In this document: positions 49,685 to 59,086 of the stretch, in pieces
Layout of the letters: every line of letters starts with the position of its first letter
Position numbering within the stretch: the first letter of the stretch is position 1
NCBI GenBank assembly: GCA_002842655.1
Contig: PHDP01000002.1
Location: 1-59,086 of the forward strand
Reading direction: 5' to 3'
Source of the DNA: Bacteroidetes bacterium HGW-Bacteroidetes-14
GTDB taxonomy: Bacteria; Bacteroidota; Bacteroidia; Bacteroidales; UBA932
Length of the DNA stretch: 59,086 nt
Made by a program: the position numbers and the translations under genes
The notes under the pieces: generated by a model
Databases searched by the model: none
What the model saw: only the letters and a program-made list of their open reading frames with translations
What the model was told of the DNA's origin: nothing

Positions 49685-51625
49685 GTGAAACACAAAATTC
49701 TCATATTTCTGCTATTGTGCCTTCTGCCGGAGGCTCTATTCCCGGCTCAGCCTGTCAGACAAATTGAAAAAGTTGCATATGAGGCAAGGCCATACCACAT
49801 ACTTATTATCAGCTCCTACAGCAGCGGGTACTCCTGGTCTGACGATATCATTGATTACATTGGAGGGGAACTGTCGCTGTCTCAGAAGCACAATTATGAA
49901 ATAAGTCTGGAGTATCTCTCTTCTGAGTTTCAGCAGGAGCCACAGAACTGGAAGTTCCGGATGAATGTCATAATGAACTCCTACAGAAAACATATACCTG
50001 ATTTAATTGTATTAATTTCAGATGAAGCATGGTTTGCATACAGGGAGGCAAGGAAAAAATACTATGAAGATGTACCGGTACTTCTGGTGGCTGTAAAATC
50101 AGTATCCCCTTCAGAAGAGCAGATCTCTGCACCCGATTCCCTGACTTTCTCTCAACTTGGAAGTACAAAGGATTTTCTTTCCCTGAATAATGCCACGGGT
50201 ATTCTAAGAGACCTTAACGTAAGGGGGATTATAAGCCTAATGGATGATTTGGTTCCTGATCTTAAAGAGGTTGCGGTAATTACAGATAACCGCCTTCAGG
50301 GTCTTTACACAAGACTGCTGGCAGAAGATATTTTAAGGAATGAGTGGGCTGGATTAAAAACCAGGTTCATTAATGCATCAAAAGTATCAACAGACTCTTT
50401 GTTTAAGATTGTTCCCGGATTTGACGGCTCAACAGCACTGCTGCTCTCTTCATGGTTTACGCCGGGTCATGGGTTCAATTATTCGATGAACTATGTATAT
50501 TCCAAGCTTGCAAACATATCACCCAGTCCTATGTTTGGGGTGGTAACAAAGGCTGTGGAGAGCGGTTACTTTACAGGGGGGTATTTCATGCCTGAAAATT
50601 TTTGGGGACAATCTGCTGTAAAATATATTGAAAAGCTTTCTGCCGGTTTGCTCCCCTCTTCAATTCCACCTGAAACATACACAGACGAACAGTGTTATCT
50701 CAACTGGGAATCTGTCAGGAAATACAATCTTGATACGAGGAAAATTCCTGAAAATGCCAGAATTTTCAACCGTCCAACAGATGTGCTTAAAAAGTACAAA
50801 ACTCAGATTATTGTTACGGGCTCAATTTTGCTCATTATGGCAATTGCCGCGCTGCTTCTCATGAGAAGCTACATAGTTATTAAGGCGGCGAGGAAGCGGC
50901 TTCTTGATTCTGAGGATAATCTGTACAAGGCGCTTAAAAAGGCTCAGGAGTCAGACAAACTAAAATCTGCATTTCTGGCAAATATGAGCCATGAGATAAG
51001 GACTCCTCTTAACTCCATTCTGGGATTTACAGAACTCCTTTCGGAAACGACAGAGGAGTCAGAGAGAGAGCAGTATCAGAGAATAATAGCATCCAGCAGC
51101 GATATGCTGCTCAGGCTTATTGATGATATTCTGGACCTCTCAAAAATTGAGGCGGGAACTTACGAATTTGTTTTTGAGCCGGTAGATGTCTGTGAAATTT
51201 TGAATGATCTTGCGCAGGTATTTGCAAACAAAGCTCAGAAAGGGGTTGATTTCAGTGTGGAGTGCAGGTTTGACGAACTCATGATTTATGCAGACAAAAA
51301 GAGGATTTTTCAGGTACTGACAAATCTAGTGAGCAATGCGATTAAATTTACAAAGCACGGCTTTATAAAAGTTATATGCGATTCTGAGGAGTTTGACGGA
51401 GAGAGATTTGTGGTACTGACAGTAGAGGATACGGGTTTAGGAATTCCTGAGGAGAAGATTCCTACAATTTTTCAGCGCTTTGTAAAGCTGAATGATTTGT
51501 CTGACGGTACAGGACTTGGACTTACTATTTGCAGCACAATTGTTCAGAAGCACAACGGAACCATTCAGGTTAAATCGAAACAGGGATTCGGAACAAAATT
51601 CATTGTCCGTATCCCCGTCAGATAA
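49685..51625 (+). CDS. Sensor histidine kinase with periplasmic ABC-substrate-binding-like domain
   Basis: The 646-residue protein starts at GTG and has a signal sequence (HKILIFLLLCLLPEALFPAQ). A periplasmic domain of the ABC_sub_bind type follows (about 30-360, YHILIISSYSSGYSW, MFGVVTKAVESGYFTGGYF), then one membrane helix (about 373-396), a HisKA with H436 in LANMSHEIRTPLNS, and an HATPase with NLVSNAIKF, DTGLGIPE and GTGLGLTI. No receiver domain and no adjacent response regulator, so it must phosphorylate a distant partner. Ligand unknown. Confidence 0.9.
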   Translation: MKHKILIFLLLCLLPEALFPAQPVRQIEKVAYEARPYHILIISSYSSGYSWSDDIIDYIGGELSLSQKHNYEISLEYLSSEFQQEPQNWKFRMNVIMNSYRKHIPDLIVLISDEAWFAYREARKKYYEDVPVLLVAVKSVSPSEEQISAPDSLTFSQLGSTKDFLSLNNATGILRDLNVRGIISLMDDLVPDLKEVAVITDNRLQGLYTRLLAEDILRNEWAGLKTRFINASKVSTDSLFKIVPGFDGSTALLLSSWFTPGHGFNYSMNYVYSKLANISPSPMFGVVTKAVESGYFTGGYFMPENFWGQSAVKYIEKLSAGLLPSSIPPETYTDEQCYLNWESVRKYNLDTRKIPENARIFNRPTDVLKKYKTQIIVTGSILLIMAIAALLLMRSYIVIKAARKRLLDSEDNLYKALKKAQESDKLKSAFLANMSHEIRTPLNSILGFTELLSETTEESEREQYQRIIASSSDMLLRLIDDILDLSKIEAGTYEFVFEPVDVCEILNDLAQVFANKAQKGVDFSVECRFDELMIYADKKRIFQVLTNLVSNAIKFTKHGFIKVICDSEEFDGERFVVLTVEDTGLGIPEEKIPTIFQRFVKLNDLSDGTGLGLTICSTIVQKHNGTIQVKSKQGFGTKFIVRIPVR

Positions 51626-51651
51626 AAATCATATTGTTTTTCAGGCTTGTA

Positions 51652-53156
<1,505 letters not shown>

Positions 53157-53169
53157 AACGATTGTTTTA

Positions 53170-53574
53170 TTATCCGTTGATTTTCAGGATGTCCTCCGGG
53201 GCAGAGGGGGCATACGGACCCTCCTTTACCTCAAAAATGACTGTCCCTTTTGCAAGAACCTCAAGGTTGTGCCAGGTGCCTGCAGGTATGTTCACGCCGT
53301 AGTTTCCGTCGCAGGGGTCAAAAATGCTGCTCTCCAGCATTTCGCCCTTCTCGTTGTAGAACATCACCTTAATGGCTCCTCTCAGAACAATGTAGGTCTC
53401 GTCTGTATGCCGGTGACGGTGTACCGGAAGTACACTGCCCGGTTCCATAGCATTAAGCAACCTCTGAACGGGGGCATCAAGGCTTTTGTGGAGATTGTAG
53501 TTCATCCTGAGCCTTGTTGAGGCTTTTGCCTCACTTCCCACCACATCCAGTAGTCTGTCGTCTATCTTTAACAT
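53170..53574 (-). CDS. WbuC family cupin
   Basis: The 134-residue cupin has VLPVHRHRHTDETYIVLRG and PAGTWHNLEVL, with metal-binding His/Glu, and matches WbuC proteins found in O-antigen/LPS clusters. Its function is not established. The start MLKIDDRLLD at 53574 is used; the longer frame to 53637 enters rfbB. It lies 10 nt after rfbB. Confidence 0.87.
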   Translation of the reverse strand: MLKIDDRLLDVVGSEAKASTRLRMNYNLHKSLDAPVQRLLNAMEPGSVLPVHRHRHTDETYIVLRGAIKVMFYNEKGEMLESSIFDPCDGNYGVNIPAGTWHNLEVLAKGTVIFEVKEGPYAPSAPEDILKING

Positions 53575-53584
53575 TATTAATAAT

Positions 53585-54682
53585 TTACCTGTTGTACATT
53601 GAGTCGTAATACCTCTGATACTCTCCTGAAGTGACACTGTCGAGCCAGGCTGCGTTTTCGAGGTACCATTTTACGGTCTTTTCGATGCCCTCTTCGAACT
53701 GGAGCGAGGGTGACCACCCGAGCTCCCGGTTCAGTTTGCCGGAGTCAATCGCATAGCGAAGGTCGTGACCTGCGCGGTCGGTGACGTAGGTAATAAGGGG
53801 CAGCGAGGCACCCGAAGGGCGGCCGAGCTGCCTGTCTACAGTCGCTATGAGCACCTTTATGAGGTCAATGTTTTTCCATTCGTTAAACCCGCCTATGTTG
53901 TAGGTTTCACCCATCCTGCCTTCATGAAATATCAGGTCAATTGCCCGTGCATGATCCTCGACATAGAGCCAGTCTCTCACATTCTCGCCCTTGCCGTATA
54001 CCGGAAGCGGCTTATTGTGGCGGATGTTGTTAATGAAAAGCGGAATGAGTTTTTCAGGGAACTGATAAGGACCGTAGTTGTTCGAACAGTTCGAGATTTT
54101 AACCGGCATTCCGTATGTGTCGTGCCATGCTCTCACAAAGTGGTCGCTTGAGGCTTTGGATGCCGAGTATGGTGAATGGGGGTCATATTTTGTATCTTCT
54201 GTGAAGAAGGTTCCGTCGTTCTCAAGAGATCCGTAGACCTCATCTGTTGAAACGTGATAGAAAAGTTTTCCTTCGAACGGATTTGAAGAGCCGGTGGCTC
54301 CGTCACTCTTTGAATCTCTGGAATTACTTGTCCAATATTCACGTGCGGCCTGAAGAAGTGAGAGCGTTCCCATTACATTTGTGCGTGCAAATGAGAATGG
54401 GTCAACAATCGAGCGGTCCACATGGGATTCGGCAGCAAGGTGAATAATTCCGTCAATCTGATTATCTGCAATAACCTGGCGCATCTGATCTATGTCGCAG
54501 ATATCTGCCTTCACAAATTTGTAATTTGGCTTTGACTCAACATCCCGGAGGTTTTCCAGGTTACCTGCGTAGGTTAGCAGATCCATGTTAATTATGTTGT
54601 ACTGCGGATATTTATTGACCATCAGCCTCACAAGGTGTGATCCTATGAATCCTGCTCCGCCTGTTATAAGTATATTTTTCAT
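53585..54682 (-). CDS. rfbB: dTDP-glucose 4,6-dehydratase
   Basis: RfbB makes dTDP-4-keto-6-deoxyglucose. The 365-residue SDR enzyme has ILITGGAGFIGSHLVRLM, HVSTDEVYGSLE (the catalytic T-D-E), YSASKASSDHFVRAW (YxxxK) and NCSNNYGPYQFPEKLIPL. The ATG overlaps the rfbD stop by 4 nt. It is third in a rfbA-C-D-B order. Confidence 0.96.
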   Translation of the reverse strand: MKNILITGGAGFIGSHLVRLMVNKYPQYNIINMDLLTYAGNLENLRDVESKPNYKFVKADICDIDQMRQVIADNQIDGIIHLAAESHVDRSIVDPFSFARTNVMGTLSLLQAAREYWTSNSRDSKSDGATGSSNPFEGKLFYHVSTDEVYGSLENDGTFFTEDTKYDPHSPYSASKASSDHFVRAWHDTYGMPVKISNCSNNYGPYQFPEKLIPLFINNIRHNKPLPVYGKGENVRDWLYVEDHARAIDLIFHEGRMGETYNIGGFNEWKNIDLIKVLIATVDRQLGRPSGASLPLITYVTDRAGHDLRYAIDSGKLNRELGWSPSLQFEEGIEKTVKWYLENAAWLDSVTSGEYQRYYDSMYNR

Positions 54683-55569
54683 AAAGTTGTAAAATCAATT
54701 TCCGATAGAGGTTCGCGCCAGTGTCTGATCTCAATTCCAAAATTTCTCTTGATTTTTGATTTGTCCAGAACAGAGAATGGAGGTCTTACAGCCTTAGTTG
54801 GAAAGAGGTCTGATGTTACCGGATTAACTTTGCATTTTGTGCCTTTGAGATGAACAATCTCCTTTGCGAAATCGTACCACGAGCACACCCCCTCGTTTGA
54901 GAAATGGTAAATTCCTTCGAGTTCTTTTCTCTCTTCTGTATCAGTTATCAGCCACTTTGTAACTGCAGCGTCTATTGCAACCGCAAGATCACCTGCGTGA
55001 GTAGGGGTTCCAATCTGGTCAAAGACCACATTCAGAGACTCTCTTTCAGCTGAAAGTCTGGCAATTGTCTTGACAAAATTTGCACCATATGATGAATAGA
55101 GCCATGAAGTTCTTATGATAATGCTGCTGCATCCGGAATTTGTTACGGCTTGTTCGCCAAGGAGTTTTGTGCGTCCGTATGCGCCGGCCGGGGCGGGCGT
55201 GTCAGATTCTGTGTAGGGTCTGCATCCCTTCCCGTCAAAAACATAGTCAGTCGATACATGAACAAGGAGCGCACCTTTCCCCCGGCCCGCCCCGGCCGCC
55301 TTTGCAACATCTGCCAGAATCCCCGGAGCAGTTGCATTCACCAGCGTTGCCGTTGCTTCATCCTCCTCTGCCTTGTCCACAGCTGTATAAGCTGCACAGT
55401 TTACTATCACATCAATCTTATTATCATATACAAACCTCTCAACTGCATCCTTCTCGGTAATATTGAGTTCACTGACATCTGTATAGAAAATCTCAGGTTT
55501 TTCTCCCCAGAGACTCTTCAGCTCGTTTCCAAGCTGACCATTGCCACCTGTGACCAGTATTCTTGCCAT
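54679..55569 (-). CDS. rfbD: dTDP-4-dehydrorhamnose reductase
   Basis: RfbD performs the last step to dTDP-L-rhamnose. The 296-residue protein has ILVTGGNGQLGNELKSL, DVIVNCAAYTAVDKAEED, HVSTDYVFDG and YGRTKLLGEQAV (YxxxK). It contains a small glycine/arginine insertion GAGRGKGALL near residue 100. It overlaps rfbB by 4 nt and begins 17 nt after rfbC. Confidence 0.95.
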   Translation of the reverse strand: MARILVTGGNGQLGNELKSLWGEKPEIFYTDVSELNITEKDAVERFVYDNKIDVIVNCAAYTAVDKAEEDEATATLVNATAPGILADVAKAAGAGRGKGALLVHVSTDYVFDGKGCRPYTESDTPAPAGAYGRTKLLGEQAVTNSGCSSIIIRTSWLYSSYGANFVKTIARLSAERESLNVVFDQIGTPTHAGDLAVAIDAAVTKWLITDTEERKELEGIYHFSNEGVCSWYDFAKEIVHLKGTKCKVNPVTSDLFPTKAVRPPFSVLDKSKIKRNFGIEIRHWREPLSEIDFTTL

Positions 55570-55586
55570 TATTAAGTAATTATCCG

Positions 55587-56153
55587 TTAGTACAAACTAT
55601 GAGAAAAAACAAACACCCCGGCATCTTTCAGAAGAGGGTGCCTGGTATCCTTTTCGCTCAGAAGAATCTCTGAAGCAGGAATACCCCAGTCAATTCCGAG
55701 AGCAGGATCATTCCATAAGATTGCTGCCTCATATTCAGGCGCGTAGTAATTATCAGTCTTATACTGGACAATAGTATTGTCCTCCAGAACTGAAAAGCCG
55801 TGGGCAAATCCTCTTGGAATAAAGATCTGTCTCTTGTTTTCACCCGAAAGTTCTGCCACAACACTCCTTCCAAAGGTAGGAGAGCCTTTTCTGATGTCCA
55901 CCGCCACATCCAGAATCTTTCCCGAAACCACCCTTACCAGCTTTGACTGGGCATATGGCGGAAGCTGATAGTGTAATCCTCTCAGTACCCCTCTAGAGGA
56001 TAGTGATTCATTTTCCTGAACGAATTCAGTACAAATTACCTCATTTTCAAACTTGCCCCTCAGGAAGGTCTCCATGAAATAGCCTCTTGAATCGCCCCTT
56101 ACAACAGGGTCAATTAATACTACTCCGGGTATTTCAGTCTCAATAATTTTCAT
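55587..56153 (-). CDS. rfbC: dTDP-4-dehydrorhamnose 3,5-epimerase
   Basis: RfbC epimerises C3 and C5 of the 4-keto-6-deoxy sugar. The 188-residue cupin has [31 protein letters not shown] (catalytic His), [14 protein letters not shown] and [20 protein letters not shown]. It overlaps rfbA by 4 nt. Confidence 0.96.
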   Translation of the reverse strand: MKIIETEIPGVVLIDPVVRGDSRGYFMETFLRGKFENEVICTEFVQENESLSSRGVLRGLHYQLPPYAQSKLVRVVSGKILDVAVDIRKGSPTFGRSVVAELSGENKRQIFIPRGFAHGFSVLEDNTIVQYKTDNYYAPEYEAAILWNDPALGIDWGIPASEILLSEKDTRHPLLKDAGVFVFSHSLY

Positions 56154-57028
56154 TTTTCGCTAGCCATTTTTAGAAGATACTGACCATACTGATTCTTAAC
56201 CATTGGAGCGGCAAGCACTTTTAGTTTGTCAGCATCAATCCATCCCTTTCTGAAAGCAATCTCCTCGAGACAAGCAACCTTAAGTCCGGTTCTCTTTTCA
56301 ATAACCTCAATGAATGTTGAGGCCTCAGAGAGCGAATCGTGCGTTCCGGTATCCAGCCATGCAAATCCGCGCCCCAGAGTCTGAACCTTGAGTTTTCCCT
56401 CTTTAAGAAACTCCTGGTTAACAGTTGTTATCTCCAGTTCACCCCTTGCAGATGGTTTAATGCGCGCAGCAACATCAACAACACTGTTTGGATAGAAATA
56501 CAAACCAACCACAGCGTAATTGCTCCTTGGCTCCTTAGGTTTCTCCTCAATTCCAATCACCCTGCCGTCCGAATCGAATTCAGCGACACCATACCTCTCG
56601 GGGTCATTTACCCAGTAACCAAATACAGTAGCGTCCGCATCAGATTCTGCATCCCTCACAGCCTTTTCAAGCATTTTGGTAAATGAATAACCGTAAAAGA
56701 TGTTGTCTCCCAGAACCAGGCAGGCAGTGTCATTTCCAATAAACTCCCTTCCAATGATAAAGGCCTGAGCCAGTCCATCCGGAGATGGCTGCTCTGCATA
56801 CTGAAAGCTAACGCCATAATCAGAACCGTCACCAAGCAGCCTCCGGAAACCCGGCAAATCGTCAGGTGTTGAAATAATAAGGATCTCCCTTATTCCCGCG
56901 AGCATCAGAACCGAAACCGGATAATAGACCATCGGTTTATCATAAACCGGCAGAAGTTGTTTTGAAACCCCCTTAGTAATAGGGTAGAGTCTGGTACCGG
57001 AGCCCCCGGCAAGTACAATTCCTTTCAT
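56150..57028 (-). CDS. rfbA: Glucose-1-phosphate thymidylyltransferase
   Basis: RfbA makes dTDP-glucose. The 292-residue enzyme has [43 protein letters not shown] and [14 protein letters not shown]. It is the first gene of the rhamnose operon, with a -7 box 26 nt upstream. Confidence 0.96.
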   Translation of the reverse strand: MKGIVLAGGSGTRLYPITKGVSKQLLPVYDKPMVYYPVSVLMLAGIREILIISTPDDLPGFRRLLGDGSDYGVSFQYAEQPSPDGLAQAFIIGREFIGNDTACLVLGDNIFYGYSFTKMLEKAVRDAESDADATVFGYWVNDPERYGVAEFDSDGRVIGIEEKPKEPRSNYAVVGLYFYPNSVVDVAARIKPSARGELEITTVNQEFLKEGKLKVQTLGRGFAWLDTGTHDSLSEASTFIEVIEKRTGLKVACLEEIAFRKGWIDADKLKVLAAPMVKNQYGQYLLKMASEK

Positions 57029-57054
57029 ATGCTCACGATTGCTTAATCAGATTA

Positions 57055-57062
57055 CAAATGTA
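57055..57062 (-). promoter_or_regulatory. -7 box for the rfb operon
   Basis: The minus strand reads TACATTTG, 26 nt upstream of the rfbA ATG at 57028. No clear -33 element. Confidence 0.5.
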
Positions 57063-57067
57063 GTCAA

Positions 57068-58081
57068 TTAGGAGTAAGAATCCACAAGTTTATCCAACAG
57101 ATGACCATTGTGGTCTATGAAATACTGGGCTGCATTTGCCAGAGCCCTGATATTCCCTGGAGAGGCATTGTCCATATCCACATCTGCATCAAGCAGAAGG
57201 GGCTCTATGCGGATATAGTTTTCCGGCGCTCCAACAGAGGTAAAGACCTGATTCATCTGATAATGCACAGTCTCGGCAACAGATGAGAGCATTATATCAA
57301 TGATAGGACTAAGCCAGCCAATAAATCCAAATCTTTTTGTCTTTTCATAGAGATAAGGTTTCTCGGCCTTACCAGTACCTACAGACAGCATGGTGTATCC
57401 GCCTATTCCCTCATCCGGCCAGAGCTTAATCGACTCAACCAGGGCACACATTGAGGGGTTATTTGCATAGATTCCGCCGTCCACAAGGTTGCGGAAAGGC
57501 AGGCTCTCTGCCGATGCCCCCTTTTGTTCCGCCTCATGCGAGCTGCGCGGATATACCTTCGCCGGTGCAAAGTATGTGGGAGCAGCAGTAGTTGCCCTCA
57601 CAATGTCACAAAGCTTGTAATCTGCCATGCTTCCGTACTTCCCCACGGCATGTTTTGAGAAAAGAAGAGCCTTGCGGCTGCTCATCTCATAGGATGTAAT
57701 CAGGCAATCCTTGGCAACCTCAGAGATGTAAGTATCTCCAAGCAGCTTCTTAGAAAACTCATACAGGGCATCCTCCTTGTATCTGCTTCTGAAAAGGCCG
57801 AAACCTGACGCTGCCATATGCCAGATTGTCCGGTGAAAAAGAACCGGCCCCAGCTCCCTGTAGAACTCCAGAATCTCTGATGCACTGTACCTTTTGGGAG
57901 AGAGAAACAGAGCCGTGAGAATTCCGCCTGTGGATGTGCCTGCCAGCAGGTCAAAACAGTCTGCAATCCTCAGGTTTGGTTCATTTTTTGCAATCTGAAG
58001 TCTGGTCTCAAGATTGGCAAGAATGGAAGCGGGAATCACACCGCGGATCCCACCTCCGTCAATGGTTAAGATCTTTTTCAA
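57068..58081 (-). CDS. Patatin-like phospholipase
   Basis: The 337-residue protein has DGGGIRGVIPASIL (oxyanion), LLAGTSTGGIL (nucleophile Ser in GTSTG) and VDGGIYANNPSM (catalytic Asp), forming the patatin Ser-Asp dyad. It has no signal peptide or membrane segment and probably hydrolyses phospholipid acyl chains in the cytoplasm. No cyclic-nucleotide synthase or other CBASS gene is nearby. It lies 39 nt upstream of rfbA, codirectional, and is divergent from ferritin. Confidence 0.9.
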   Translation of the reverse strand: MKKILTIDGGGIRGVIPASILANLETRLQIAKNEPNLRIADCFDLLAGTSTGGILTALFLSPKRYSASEILEFYRELGPVLFHRTIWHMAASGFGLFRSRYKEDALYEFSKKLLGDTYISEVAKDCLITSYEMSSRKALLFSKHAVGKYGSMADYKLCDIVRATTAAPTYFAPAKVYPRSSHEAEQKGASAESLPFRNLVDGGIYANNPSMCALVESIKLWPDEGIGGYTMLSVGTGKAEKPYLYEKTKRFGFIGWLSPIIDIMLSSVAETVHYQMNQVFTSVGAPENYIRIEPLLLDADVDMDNASPGNIRALANAAQYFIDHNGHLLDKLVDSYS

Positions 58082-58103
58082 AGTTTTGGTTTTTAGTTAA
58101 CCC

Positions 58104-58111
58104 AAATGTAA
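58104..58111 (-). promoter_or_regulatory. -7 box for the patatin gene
   Basis: The minus strand reads TACATTTG, 22 nt upstream of the ATG at 58081, in the divergent spacer with ferritin. A TAACTTTA at 58124-58131 on the plus strand may serve ferritin but is weaker. Confidence 0.45.
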
Positions 58112-58184
58112 CAAAAATTGATTAACTTTACCACAGTCGAAAGGCTCAATTTAATTGATTATTAACTTTTAATACTTTTAAAAT

Positions 58185-58703
58185 ATGAAATTCAACAAGA
58201 AAGTAGAAGAGATTCTGAACAAACAGGTTAACGCCGAGTTTTGGTCGGCATATATGTACCTTTCAATGGCCGCATGGTTTGAGAGCAAAGGCCTCAAAGG
58301 TTTTGCCAACTGGATGAGAGTTCAGTTCCAGGAAGAGACAGCACACGCACTTAAAATTCACAACTACATAATCACCCGCGGAGGTGAGGCAAAACTTGAA
58401 AAGCTTGATGCAGTTCCTGTGGAGTGGAAAAACATCATGGAGGTATTCGAAGAGACCTACAAGCACGAGTGCAAGGTTACCGATATGATTCACAAATGCT
58501 ACAATGTAGCTGCAGACGAGCGCGACCACGCCTCAACCAATATGCTCCAGTGGTTCATTGACGAGCAGGTAGAGGAGGAGCAAAATGTAACTGCAATAAT
58601 CGACCAGCTCAAACTCATAGGCGACAACGGTCAGGCCATCTACTTGCTCGACAAAGAGCTCGCCACCCGCGTCTTCGTAGACCCAACCCAGGCTGCGAAC
58701 TAA
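58185..58703 (+). CDS. ftnA: Ferritin
   Basis: The 172-residue protein has a four-helix ferritin fold with ferroxidase residues in NKQVNAEFWSAYMYLSMAAW, RVQFQEETAHALKIHNYI (ExxH) and WFIDEQVEEEQNV. It is the bacterial FtnA type without haem. It stores iron and protects against oxidative stress in anaerobes. An intrinsic terminator follows 22 nt after the stop. Confidence 0.95.
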   Translation: MKFNKKVEEILNKQVNAEFWSAYMYLSMAAWFESKGLKGFANWMRVQFQEETAHALKIHNYIITRGGEAKLEKLDAVPVEWKNIMEVFEETYKHECKVTDMIHKCYNVAADERDHASTNMLQWFIDEQVEEEQNVTAIIDQLKLIGDNGQAIYLLDKELATRVFVDPTQAAN

Positions 58704-58725
58704 GTTTAAAAACACTGAACAATTT

Positions 58726-58760
58726 AAAAGGCTAACAAGTAGATTGTTAGCCTTTTTTTT
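58726..58760 (+). terminator. Intrinsic terminator after ferritin
   Basis: AAAAGGCTAACAA pairs with TTGTTAGCCTTTT around a 5-nt loop (13-bp stem), followed by a run of T to 58760. Confidence 0.88.
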
Positions 58761-58811
58761 GTTATCTCAAATCTCCGTGAAACTATCCGTTTTTCGTCCT
58801 ACTCGTGTCGA

Positions 58812-59011
58812 TGTTTTACTATGCCGGTCTTGGTTTGCGCATTGTTTCCCCGCCCTTTCTTCACCCCACCCGTATCGCTGTAACACGCTGTCAATCAAAG
58901 ACAGCTACTTTGTCCCCGCGGATCATCCGCGGGGGATAAAGTGCTATGTGCAGACAGTCAGCTAGTTGCAGTCTTGCGGATGTGGCCTGTGCCGTCCTGA
59001 AATAGGTTGAC
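58812..59011 (+). repeat. ~200-bp structured repeat unit upstream of an edge ORF
   Basis: The unit aligns over its whole length with the inverted unit at 31947-31749: TGTTTTACTATGCC...CTTGGTTTGCG block, then a ~114-bp imperfect palindrome (58868-58981, starting ACCCGTATCGCTGTAACAC) with a central TCCCCGCGGATCATCCGCGG hairpin, 7 nt, and a 23-nt end (58989-59011). Here it lies 17 nt before an ATG at 59029. It could be the 5' end of a mobile element or a regulatory leader. Confidence 0.7.
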
Positions 59012-59028
59012 TCCAAAACTCAATTTTT

Positions 59029-59086
59029 ATGAAAAGATTTACAGTCGAGGATGAGCAATCAATTTTTCAGAGAAAGCTCGAACAAT
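59029..59086 (+). CDS. 5' end of an unidentified gene (possible mobile-element protein)
   Basis: An ATG at 59029 opens a frame reading MKRFTVEDEQSIFQRKLEQ to the window edge (19 codons). It is too short to identify. It lies directly behind the repeated ~200-bp unit, which suggests a transposase or other element-encoded protein, but this is inference; the start of an unrelated gene is possible. Confidence 0.45.
   Translation, partial: MKRFTVEDEQSIFQRKLEQ

Noticed and set aside
57068-58081. Patatin phospholipase as a CBASS (CapV) effector
   Set aside because: No CD-NTase, Cap2/3 or other defence gene is adjacent; neighbours are rfbA and ferritin.

Overview
The window reads as a chromosomal segment of a Bacteroidota bacterium, most likely order Bacteroidales. 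Evidence: many intergenic regions carry the Bacteroidota -7 box TAnnTTTG, sometimes with a -33 TTG/TTTG about 19 nt upstream. The gene content also fits: GH92 mannosidase with a C-terminal discoidin-like region, DUF4369/thioredoxin-like lipoprotein, long LspA with an insert, cysteine-poor DksA-like protein, GT3/GT35 glycogen fusion, and a Bacteroidetes-type double-glycine peptide leader. Genus cannot be set from sequence alone. Most of the window is ordinary core genome in tight operons; accessory material is concentrated at 19.2-24.6 kb, 31.3-32.3 kb and the right edge.

Layout. 1-2.8 kb (minus): engB, prs, nadE, a small Cys-tailed membrane protein and the 5' end of der. 2.8-16.4 kb (plus): xseA-xseB, then a complete glycogen operon (branching enzyme, debranching enzyme, GT4 transferase, GH57 amylase, and a 1412-aa glycogen synthase-phosphorylase fusion), ribF and a small membrane protein. 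16.4-18.5 kb (plus): greA, a HIT protein and a thioredoxin-fold lipoprotein that has lost its CxxC. 18.5-24.5 kb (minus): a peptide export system in the order peptidase-containing ABC transporter, two tandem double-glycine peptides, TolC, HlyD-type adaptor, then tsaB. cvpA lies upstream of it. 25.2-30.3 kb (plus): ileS, guanine-deaminase-like gene, dksA-like gene, lspA. Then an ECF-type sigma factor (minus), tRNA-Ser(TGA), and about 1 kb of non-coding DNA packed with hairpins and repeats.

32.3-39.7 kb (minus): GH92, three secreted/envelope proteins including an OmpA-family protein, and an AraC-type regulator. 39.7-43.7 kb (minus): a lipid-A/envelope sugar operon (GT2, LAB_N membrane protein, GT39, epimerase). 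43.8-51.6 kb (plus): proline dehydrogenase, GNAT protein, a DUF438/hemerythrin/PAS protein, a DUF1858-DUF2249 protein, copper ATPase and a sensor kinase. 51.6-57.0 kb (minus): dTDP-rhamnose genes rfbA-C-D-B followed by wbuC, a secreted protein and a WbpB-like dehydrogenase. 57.0-58.7 kb: patatin phospholipase and ferritin, divergent. The right edge holds a repeat unit and the first 19 codons of an unidentified gene.

The best candidate for an undescribed system is the peptide export locus at 19.2-24.6 kb. Two translationally coupled small ORFs each carry a leader ending in GG and a core with a GxxxG motif, next to a C39-peptidase ABC exporter, an adaptor and an outer-membrane channel. That is all the parts of a microcin-V-like secretion system for a two-peptide product. 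A second candidate is a ~200-bp structured repeat present at 31.75-31.95 kb (minus, orphan) and 58.81-59.01 kb (plus, 17 nt upstream of an ORF that runs off the window), with a third diverged copy of its 113-bp imperfect palindrome at 31.56-31.67 kb.
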